From positions 1 through 12,655 of the forward strand of contig CAJTXP010000074.1 in NCBI GenBank assembly GCA_910583615.1: DNA of 12,655 nt, given 5' to 3'. The notes below the pieces were generated by a model, which did no database searches, was not told where the DNA came from, and saw only the letters and a list, made by a program, of their open reading frames with translations. Shown here piece by piece: positions 7,124 to 12,655 of this stretch (position 1 is its first letter; each line of letters opens with the position of its first letter). Source of the DNA: an uncultured Lachnospiraceae bacterium (GTDB taxonomy: Bacteria; Bacillota; Clostridia; Lachnospirales; Lachnospiraceae). A program made the translations under genes and the position numbers.

Positions 7124-7150
7124 ACGTTTTGGAGAACCTGCCTAAAGTTA

Positions 7151-7201
7151 CCGGTTCCTGATGCTATAATAAAGACCATAAACGACGAAAACAGGAACCG
7201 G
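7151..7201. promoter_or_regulatory. 10-base inverted repeat bracketing a promoter
   Basis: CCGGTTCCTG (7151-7160) and its exact complement CAGGAACCGG (7192-7201) flank an extended -10 box TGCTATAAT (7162-7170). The half-sites are 41 bases apart, close to four helical turns. One covers the area just upstream of the -10 and the other lies downstream of the expected start point. This arrangement suits an operator for the adjacent WYL regulator, but binding is inferred only. Confidence 0.55.
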
Positions 7202-7222
7202 ACAGAAAGGGCAGGTGCGTAA

Positions 7223-8169
7223 ATGAAAGCAGTAGAGATCAAAAAAACAGTTTTGGAAGTGTATGCAGGGCTGGAGTCGGCGGAGAGAATGGGGAAGATG
7301 AGGCATTTTTGCGGAGAGAAAGAAACTTATCTGGAATATTTAAAACAGAAAATGCAGGGGACGCCTGGAGTTATTCTTTGCATGGATACACGGCCGGTAA
7401 TGAACAGCCTGCAGGAATATGGGTGGAGGATCAGGCAGCTTCAGAACCGGTGTTGTATCTTCGCTCGGATCAGTTTGGATTTTCGGCTCCGAAAAAAGAA
7501 GGAAGCTGGGATGAGAGATATCCCTACGCGTCATTTTTAAACCTTGGCGGAGAAGAGGGCTTTGTGGCGGACTGCGTGTGGGATACGCGTACACTTGGGG
7601 GGAGTTTTCTCTGGCCGCTGATCGATGCGGCGCGCTGTGGGAAAAACGGGGAAAGCTGGAAGGTCTGGGACAGCAGATACAATATGCACCGCGGCGTTGG
7701 AAGCTATATGGAGGACAGCGTGGATTTGACCTTATATGAAATCAAATGCTTTTATGACCTGACGGAACAGCATCCGGACTGGAGCGATGAGATCCTCTGT
7801 GAAAAGCTCACAGACGCAGACTGTCTTCTTTTGAACTATGCAGATCATATGCAGATCTGTAAATGGCTGAGGCATTTTCAGGATTTTAAAGGGTATGTGG
7901 AATCCTTTTGCTTTCGGCCGTTTGTGAATGAACGGTATGAGATCGTGGATATTGCAGAAGCAAAACTGACATGGGAAGACGGGGACGAATACGGGTTTGA
8001 GTTGGACGTTCCTGTATTAAACGAAGAATCCGTAAGGAGTTACCGGGCTTCCAGAAGAATCAGGAGCAGTCAGGATGCGGAGAAACTCCGGCAGATACTG
8101 ACAAATGTAAGAATTATGACGGTAAGAAGAACGAAACAGATGGAAAGCCTTGTAGAGGCGGTCGTCTGA
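7223..8169 (+). CDS. DUF6994-like protein, frameshifted near its start
   Basis: The main open frame (from a TTG at 7309 to 8169) encodes WSYSLHGYTAGNEQPAGIWV, then LYLRSDQFGFS, DTRTLGGSFLWP, MHRGVGSYMEDSVDLTLYEI and HFQDFKGYVESFCFRPFVNE. The order GG, RG, D-x-x-DLTL, DFxGYV matches my recollection of DUF6994 proteins, whose function is unknown. A second frame from ATG 7223, behind AGGG and a promoter, gives MKAVEIKKTVLEVYAGLESA through EKETYLEYLKQKMQ, which reads like the true N terminus. Joining them needs a -1 shift near the G run at 7357-7360, or slippage at TTTAAAA 7339-7345. Alternatively translation begins at TTG 7309, which has GAGG 5 bases ahead. The body looks intact, with a terminator after it. 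Confidence 0.68.
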
Positions 8170-8198
8170 CCGCAGCGCCTATAGAGCTGCCGGTTTCT

Positions 8199-8251
8199 GA
8201 AAAAGGGTCGGTCCTATACATCCGATGTGATGAGCAGGGCTGGCCTTTTTT
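8199..8251 (+). terminator. Rho-independent terminator after the DUF6994-like gene
   Basis: GGTCGGTCCT (8206-8215) pairs along its full length with AGGGCTGGCC (8236-8245), counting three G-U pairs. The loop contains a smaller ACAT/ATGT stem. Six T residues follow (8246-8251), and A residues precede the stem. Confidence 0.75.
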
Positions 8252-8287
8252 GCCTTTACCATATCAAAAAATCAACACGACATCACG

Positions 8288-8321
8288 TTTGTCGCACATG
8301 GAAAGGAAACTGTGGTATACT
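8288..8321 (+). promoter_or_regulatory. Promoter of the double winged-helix gene
   Basis: An extended -10 box TGGTATACT (8313-8321) carries an upstream TTTGTCGC element (8288-8295), 28 bases start to start from the -10. The same pair recurs at the same spacing at 12104-12137. The usual 17-base -35 position holds nothing good. Confidence 0.5.
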
Positions 8322-8407
8322 CGGTATATAAGAATTTTTGAACCTTGAAAATGGAAGAAACAGTGTATTTTGGCAGCCGTTGAAAAAACATGCGGAGGAC
8401 AAAAGAC

Positions 8408-8974
8408 ATGGAAGAGAAAATGGATCGGATCGAAAGGCAGCTTCGGCTGTATGAGCTGGTGTGCAGTTATGCGGTCACGGACCTCAGAACCATAGAGGAA
8501 GCGTTTCCGGGCATCGGCAGACGGATGATCCAGAGAGACCTGAAGGATCTGAAGGACGCGGGACTGGTCAGCGTGAACTATGTAAAAAAAGCCCAGGGCT
8601 ATGTAAAGGAAAAACAGAGGCCGGAGTTCAACGAGGAAACCGAACCCCGCAGAAAGGCGCATTTAAAAAGGCTGAACCGGATCGGAAGGCTGATGAGTGA
8701 GCTGTACAACGAAGACATTCCGCTGTGGGAGAAAAAGGACAACGAAGAGGACGGAGATGTCCGGGACTATGTGACGTCCAAAGATTCTTACAACGAACTG
8801 TTTCCGGGCCTGTCGGAGCGGACGAGGCAGAGGGACTTTGAAGTCCTTTGCAGGCTTGGGTATCAGGTCACCTATGATCACCGGGACCGCTGCTTCATCC
8901 AGGAGGAATTCAATATGGGCTGGATGGAAGCGCCGGAGGTGATCGACGACGATTACCTGAATGGAACCTGGTAG
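8408..8974 (+). CDS. Small DNA-binding protein with two winged-helix units, no WYL domain
   Basis: This 188-residue protein carries a DeoR/WYL-type winged helix at about residues 5-66, with LRTIEEAFPGIGRRMIQRDL then DLKDAGLVSVNYVKK. It also has a second, shorter copy at about 118-166 with NELFPGLSERTRQRDFEVLC and RLGYQVTYD. The two copies align as FPG-(I/L)-x-x-R-x-x-QRD-x-x-x-L-x-x-x-G, pointing to internal duplication. No WYL or other ligand domain follows, and the C terminus is acidic (VIDDDYLNGTW). It probably regulates this locus. The ATG at 8408 is chosen because GGAGG sits 9 bases ahead; the in-frame ATG at 8390 lacks a site. It heads the likely operon running to the phosphatase. Confidence 0.8.
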   Translation: MEEKMDRIERQLRLYELVCSYAVTDLRTIEEAFPGIGRRMIQRDLKDLKDAGLVSVNYVKKAQGYVKEKQRPEFNEETEPRRKAHLKRLNRIGRLMSELYNEDIPLWEKKDNEEDGDVRDYVTSKDSYNELFPGLSERTRQRDFEVLCRLGYQVTYDHRDRCFIQEEFNMGWMEAPEVIDDDYLNGTW

Positions 8975-9157
8975 GGGAGCTGCGGAACTTTCAACACAGC
9001 AACAGACCGGAAAAGCCAGGGGGCTTTGCAGGGGAGTTGCGGAACTTCAAACACAGCAACGGACCGGAAAAGCCCCGGGAGGATTTGCAGACGCGCAGGC
9101 GGCTGAAAATGCTCCCAGACCAGGGGGCTTTGCAGGGGAGTTGCGGAACTTCAATAG
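8974..9157. repeat. Irregular tandem repeat before the ADP-ribosylglycohydrolase gene
   Basis: The block GGGGAG(C/T)TGCGGAACTT begins at 8974, 9031 and 9135. The first two copies continue as CAACACAGCAAC or AAACACAGCAAC, then (A/G)GACCGGAAAAGCC. AGGGGGCTTTGCA precedes the copies at 9031 and 9135. Unit lengths are 57 and 104 bases, the longer one holding an insert. The repeats fill nearly the whole spacer, and the last leads directly into the AGGAGG of the next gene. Confidence 0.8.
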
Positions 9158-9165
9158 GAGGAAAG

Positions 9166-10137
9166 ATGGATAAAAATTTAACAAAGCAGGACAGAATCGC
9201 AGGGGGCTTTTACGGCCTCCTGATCGGGGACGCTTTGGGCGTACCCTATGAGTTTTACGAGGCGGAAAAGCTGCCGCCTTATGAGGAGATCGAGATGCTT
9301 CCGCCGGCAGGTTTTCGAAAAACCTATCCGAAGGTGGATGCGGGGACCTGGTCGGATGACGGCGCGCAGGCGCTCTGCCTGCTGGAAAGCCTCCTGAATC
9401 AGAAAGGTTTTTCGCTGGAAGATTTTTCAGACGCGCTGCTCTCCTGGTATGAGGATGGCGCGTGGGCCGTGGGCGGGGATGTATTTGACGTGGGGATCCA
9501 GACGGCTTACGCGCTGCGCGGATATAAGAACGAGTTGCTTCCGGAGGAGTGCGGGATGCTGAATCCCGACGGCAAGGGGAACGGCGCGCTGATGCGGGTG
9601 CTGCCGCTGGTGCTGTGGCACAGCGTACATGGAAGCACGGATAAGGAGCAGCGGACAAAAGAACTGGTGGAGGACGCCCATCGGCAGTGTCTGATTACCC
9701 ATGGGCATGTGTGCAATCAGGTATGCTGTGCGCTGTATTGTCTTGCGGCGCAGGAGCTGATGGAAGGGGTGGAGGCCGCAGATGCCGTGGAAGCCGCGAT
9801 TGCCGCGCTTCGAACAATCTATCAGGATCTGCCGGAATATGAGCAGGAGCTGGAGTGGGCGGTCCGGCCGGACCAGCCCTGGGAAGGGGCCGGGACCGGT
9901 TACGTGGTGGACTGCCTTCGCAGCGCCTTTATGATCCTCCTGCAGGCGTCCGGCTATGAGGACGGAGTGAAACGGGCGGTCCTGCTGGGAAACGATACGG
10001 ATACCACCGCCTGCGTGGCGGGCGGACTTCTGGGAATCCGGTACGGCGTACAGGGAATTCCGGACCGGTGGATGTCCATGCTGCGGGAGCGGGAGAAGGC
10101 GGAGGCGCTGCTGAAACGCTGTCTGGAGAAAGCATAA
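9166..10137 (+). CDS. ADP-ribosylglycohydrolase family protein
   Basis: Enzymes of this family (DraG, ARH1/ARH3) remove ADP-ribose from proteins or cleave related ADP-ribose compounds, using two magnesium ions. The 323-residue product shows the family's motifs in order: FYGLLIGDALGVPYEF at 15-30; GTWSDDGAQALCLLE at 60-74 (S63-D64-D65, first metal site); GNGALMRVLPL at 138-148; and GNDTDTTACVAGGLLGIRYG at 275-294, where D277, D279 and T280 make the second metal site. All metal-ligand positions are filled. The usual Thr after the DD pair is Gly, and the usual TDD or SDDT reads SDDG. The ATG at 9166 follows AGGAGG by 4 bases; the upstream open frame is repeat sequence. Substrate unknown; the setting suggests reversal of a regulatory modification. 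Confidence 0.93.
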   Translation: MDKNLTKQDRIAGGFYGLLIGDALGVPYEFYEAEKLPPYEEIEMLPPAGFRKTYPKVDAGTWSDDGAQALCLLESLLNQKGFSLEDFSDALLSWYEDGAWAVGGDVFDVGIQTAYALRGYKNELLPEECGMLNPDGKGNGALMRVLPLVLWHSVHGSTDKEQRTKELVEDAHRQCLITHGHVCNQVCCALYCLAAQELMEGVEAADAVEAAIAALRTIYQDLPEYEQELEWAVRPDQPWEGAGTGYVVDCLRSAFMILLQASGYEDGVKRAVLLGNDTDTTACVAGGLLGIRYGVQGIPDRWMSMLREREKAEALLKRCLEKA

Positions 10138-10153
10138 GAGACCGCCCGGAAAA

Positions 10154-10245
10154 CAACAGAGTTTGAAGCGCCGGGTGTATGCATGGGCAGGAACGAAGCC
10201 AGCAGAGTTTGAAACGCCGGGTGTACGAGTGGGTAGGAACGAAGC
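10154..10245. repeat. 46-base tandem repeat, two copies
   Basis: Units at 10154-10199 and 10200-10245 share C(A/G)(A)CAGAGTTTGAA, then (G/A)CGCCGGGTGTA, and end GGAACGAAGC, with a few substitutions between them. The second copy ends just before the AAAGGAG of the next gene. It is unrelated in sequence to the repeats at 2320 and 8974. Confidence 0.8.
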
Positions 10246-10262
10246 AGAAAGGAGAGAAACGG

Positions 10263-11312
10263 ATGTTGGATGGATACGCATGAATCAGATCAGAAGAAAT
10301 ACGGGAATATCTGAGGGAAAATTATAAACTGTCGTTTAAAGAACGGATGCAGCTGATCCGCACGGCGCACCGTCCCATGGAGGAGAGGCTTCAGGCCCTT
10401 CGAATGCTGCAGAAGGAAGCCGTCACTCCCCGGAAAAAAGGGTTCGCCGCTCAGGTGATCCGGCTCTATGAGTTTATGCTGCGGGAGATTCGGGAATCCC
10501 GTCCGGGACAGTTCTATATCCGGAAGCTGCCCTGCCCTGCGGCGGGCAGGTGCGGCATGGCGCCCGGTCGGATCCTCGTCTATGCGTCTTACGAAGAAAT
10601 GCTGGCGGACATTCCGGACGGGGACGTGTGGGAGTGCGGCGAAGAAGTGGAAAAGTGGGAGGTCGGAGAAAACGGAGTCCGGGAGCTCATTTCATTTGAT
10701 CTGTATCCAATGGGTCAGAATGCATGCATTGCCAATACGTATCTGGATGACGACCGGTATGAGGAAGCCGGCGTCAGCAGGACAGTCATCGAGCAGGAGA
10801 ACCGTTTTTATGGTGTCAATACAGGCTATCGTTATCGATATCCCTATCCGCTTCCTTTTTCCACCGGTGATCTGGTTCGGCTGGACGCGCCGATCTATGA
10901 GGAACCGCTGTACGGGGTGATGTACAGCGAGGATTACGGCGGCCAGTACGTGCATATGGGGATCATCTGCGAAGAGGAAGGAACGTGGATCTTTGATATG
11001 CTGGATCTGTCGGGGCTGGAGATCGAACTGTGTTCCTGCCTCAGGGCTATGGATTGGCTGCACCGTGCAAAGCCGGAAGAACTGCCGGAAGACCGGAAGA
11101 TTCTGGGAGAACTGGCCGCGTATTTTACCGATCTGCGCCGCCGGGGGCCGGAAGCCATTGAGGAACCGTTCTTCCGGATCTTCGGACGCCACGGAAAAAA
11201 AAGCCGGGATATCCGACCGTTTCATGTGACGCCTGTGACGTTTCCGGAACTGATAAAAGCGCTGGAAGAGGATATGGAGCAGCATTTCCCAAAACAGGGA
11301 GAGATGCTATGA
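10263..11312 (+). pseudogene. Uncharacterised protein interrupted by TGA at codon 7
   Basis: Initiation best fits the ATG at 10263 (AAGGAG, then 8 bases). The frame reads MLDGYA, TGA (10281-10283), then IRSEEIREYLRENYKLSFKE and remains open to 11312, 349 residues in all. Protein-like sequence on both sides of the TGA argues for a nonsense change, for example from CGA. Alternatives are a one-base insertion after ATG 10280 (giving MNQIREIREYLRENY) or a late start at ATG 10347. The protein has a helical charged N terminus. A mid-protein segment, YRYRYPYPLPFSTGDLVRLD, resembles uncharacterised Lachnospiraceae proteins in which PxPF-x-x-GD-(I/L)-V is followed by a beta-rich part. No enzyme motif was seen. 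Its end overlaps the phosphatase start by ATGA, implying translational coupling. No function is assigned. Confidence 0.62.
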
Positions 11313-11995
11313 TTTATGCCGTGTCAGATATTCATGGTTGCTATGAAAAATACGTACAGCTGTTGGAAATCATACGTTTCAGTGAGGAGGATACGCTGTA
11401 CGTGCTGGGAGATGTGGTGGACAGGGGGTCCGGCTGAATCCGGGTTCTGCAGCATATGAAGGAGCATGGCAATATCCTGCCGCTTCGGGGAAACCACGAT
11501 GTTCTGGCGGCTTCCCTGCTGCGCAGGCTCTCTGCCCCGGCGGGTCTGCACAGCAGGAAGCTTGTGGAGCTCTGTCAGCTGTGGTTTCAGGACGGCGGGC
11601 GGGAGACTTATGAAGCGTTTGCCGCTCTGAGTCAGGAAGAGCGGACCCGGATTCTGGAGTATCTGGACACGTTTTTCATCTATGAGGAGATTACCGTGAA
11701 CGGCAGAAATTTTTTCCTGTCCCATACGGCGCCGGAAAAGGAGAAGATGCAGAACTTTGATTCCTGCCGTTGGGAGGATTTTGTAACGGGGAAACCGGAC
11801 TATGAAGCAGTATATTTTGAAGACCGCTACCTTGTCACCGGGCATTCTCCCACGGGGCTTATCGAAGAAAGTTCCGTGGGAAGGATCTGGAAGAAGAACC
11901 GCCATATCGCCATCGACTGCGGCGCGGTGTTCGGGAATCCGCTGGGATGTATCTGTCTGGATACGCTGGAGGAATTTTATGCGGAAGGAGGATGA
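11309..11995 (+). pseudogene. PPP-like metallophosphatase interrupted by TGA at codon 43
   Basis: The frame from ATG 11309 has the calcineurin-like phosphatase signature: MIYAVSDIHGCY (D-x-H), LYVLGDVVDRGSG (GDxxDRG), then TGA at 11435-11437, then IRVLQHM, LPLRGNHDVL (GNHD), FFLSHTAPE and YLVTGHSPTG (the later His ligands). Family members have Gly about where the TGA falls (DRGPDGIK-like), so GGA to TGA is the simplest history. Total length would be 228 residues, normal for small bacterial PPP-type protein or nucleotide phosphatases. As it stands, translation stops after 42 residues. A restart at ATG 11456 would lack the first two metal-binding motifs and should be inactive. The C-terminal part is well preserved, so the lesion is recent or a sequence error. 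The start overlaps the preceding stop (ATGA). Confidence 0.82.
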
Positions 11996-12092
11996 CAGTT
12001 ATGGGTTCGACAAGGGCGCACGGGACAGGCTCGAATCTGGCGCCGATGATTCCGCTGCTGATTTTGAGGCCTTTTGGAAGTCCTGTTTTTAA
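11979..12092 (+). CDS. Possible 37-residue acidic small protein
   Basis: An ATG at 11979, with GGAGG about 6 bases ahead, opens MRKEDDSYGFDKGARDRLES and continues ADDSAADFEAFWKSCF to TAA 12090-12092. It overlaps the last codons of the phosphatase in another frame. The composition is acidic with an aromatic end. I recognise no family. It could be a coupled small gene, the relic of a larger one, or chance. Confidence 0.33.
   Translation: MRKEDDSYGFDKGARDRLESGADDSAADFEAFWKSCF
12068..12090 (+). terminator. Weak terminator-like hairpin
   Basis: AGGCCTT and AAGTCCT pair at six of seven positions around TTGG, followed by GTTTTTA. If real, it ends the phosphatase transcript, but the stem is short and lies inside the small ORF. 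Confidence 0.3.
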
Positions 12093-12103
12093 CCCGTCAA
12101 ACT

Positions 12104-12137
12104 TATGTCGCTGAATAAGAATTGGCTATGCTATACT
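12104..12137 (+). promoter_or_regulatory. Promoter of the last gene
   Basis: An extended -10 box TGCTATACT (12129-12137) is preceded by TATGTCGC (12104-12111), with the same 28-base offset as in the promoter at 8288-8321. The start codon lies about 77 bases downstream of the -10. Confidence 0.5.
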
Positions 12138-12213
12138 GTGTTCATCAAAGACGTACCTTGACAATTTCATATGGAACTTTTGGTGAAAAGCGGAATGCTT
12201 GAGGAGACAGTGC

Positions 12214-12597
12214 ATGAATTATTTGTTTGTGGCAGTGCAGAAAGAAGCGGAAAGAAGTGAGGAATTCGGCAGCAGAGAGGAGGCCCGAGAGTATTTTGAG
12301 AAACGCTTTGGAGAGGAGGCGACGGAGAAAAAGGAGCAGGGTTCGGGCTGTCGCCTGGAGGAGAGAGCTGACCTTCGGTGTCAGCCTGTCTTTGGGGAGA
12401 CTTCCCTGATTCTTCGCCTTGTGGGAATTTTTCGTATTGGCAGCAGATACCGGGTAATCGAAGAACGGTATTACTGTTCCGGGTGGAAAGGTTTCGGAGA
12501 AGACGGGATTCTGGAAGTCAGAAAAAGGATACCGAAGACGGTGACGGCGAACAGCATAGCTCTGGAAGGGTGCACAGGAGGTTCAGTGAACCGATGA
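12214..12597 (+). CDS. Uncharacterised 127-residue protein
   Basis: The ATG at 12214 follows AGGAG by about 8 bases and begins MNYLFVAVQKEAERSEEFGS. The N-terminal half is a highly charged helix (REEAREYFEKRFGEE and so on, possibly coiled coil). The centre has a hydrophobic strand-like LILRLVGIFRIGSRYRVIEE, followed by RYYCSGWKGFGEDG and a basic stretch. No signal peptide or membrane segment is evident, and I recognise no family. The last 15 or so residues are low in character and might follow a frameshift. It has its own promoter. The sequence after 12597 is AT-rich and shows no terminator before the window ends. Confidence 0.5.
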   Translation: MNYLFVAVQKEAERSEEFGSREEAREYFEKRFGEEATEKKEQGSGCRLEERADLRCQPVFGETSLILRLVGIFRIGSRYRVIEERYYCSGWKGFGEDGILEVRKRIPKTVTANSIALEGCTGGSVNR

Positions 12598-12655
12598 ACC
12601 AAAGTCCAGCTAAGAAATGTCAATAGGTAAATTGAAAAATGTTTAAAAAATTTTT

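Noticed and set aside
8961..9173. Open frames across the repeats before the ADP-ribosylglycohydrolase gene
   Set aside because: They only translate the repeat units; the AGGAGG at 9157-9162 clearly serves ATG 9166.
8974..10245. CRISPR-like repeat arrays
   Set aside because: The repeats are adjacent or irregularly spaced with no unique spacers of constant length, and no cas genes are nearby.
9427..10281. 284-codon minus-strand frame opposite the ADP-ribosylglycohydrolase
   Set aside because: It is an antisense shadow of a well-supported gene, with no protein family signature.
10281..11437. Selenocysteine or reassigned-TGA decoding of the two in-frame TGA codons
   Set aside because: No convincing hairpin follows either TGA, the phosphatase position is normally Gly and not Cys, and TGA is used as a normal stop for spoVAD, the ATPase and the unknown gene itself.

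Overview
The window looks like a chromosomal stretch from a spore-forming member of the Clostridia, most likely Lachnospiraceae. This is inferred from two spoVA sporulation genes, strong AGGAGG-type ribosome binding sites, moderately high GC and the mix of accessory families. No RNA genes, CRISPR array, IS element or integrase was seen. The setting is accessory and visibly decaying: besides about seven intact genes I find at least six broken or vestigial ones.

Layout. Positions 52-434 (minus) are a gene graveyard: the first 35 codons of a HAD phosphatase, the C-terminal tail of a sugar O-acetyltransferase and the N-terminal start of an HD-domain hydrolase, packed head to tail downstream of an intact AraC-family regulator (523-1434, minus). 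Next come spoVAC (minus) and spoVAD (plus), transcribed away from each other across a 321-base spacer that holds a perfect 22-base palindrome and a 44/45-base tandem repeat; no spoVAE is present. Then follow a gutted DUF4143-type ATPase remnant (3569-4053, minus) and a pyridoxamine-phosphate-oxidase-like flavoprotein (4074-4547, minus) with a clear promoter.

From 4777 everything reads on the plus strand: an AAA-like ATPase, a WYL-domain regulator, a DUF6994-like protein with a frameshift near its start, a small protein with two winged-helix units but no WYL domain, an ADP-ribosylglycohydrolase, an uncharacterised protein interrupted by TGA at codon 7, a PPP-like metallophosphatase interrupted by TGA at codon 43, a possible 37-residue ORF and an uncharacterised 127-residue protein.

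How they may work together (inference): the run 8408-12092 has no strong internal terminator, and the uncharacterised protein and phosphatase overlap by an ATGA junction, so regulator, ADP-ribosylglycohydrolase, unknown and phosphatase probably form one transcription unit. Two enzymes that remove covalent modifications (ADP-ribose and phosphate) beside WYL/DeoR-type regulators suggest a signalling or conflict-response module. Its function is unproved, and in this strain at least two members appear to be disabled. Several intergenic spacers carry unrelated short tandem repeats directly upstream of a start codon.
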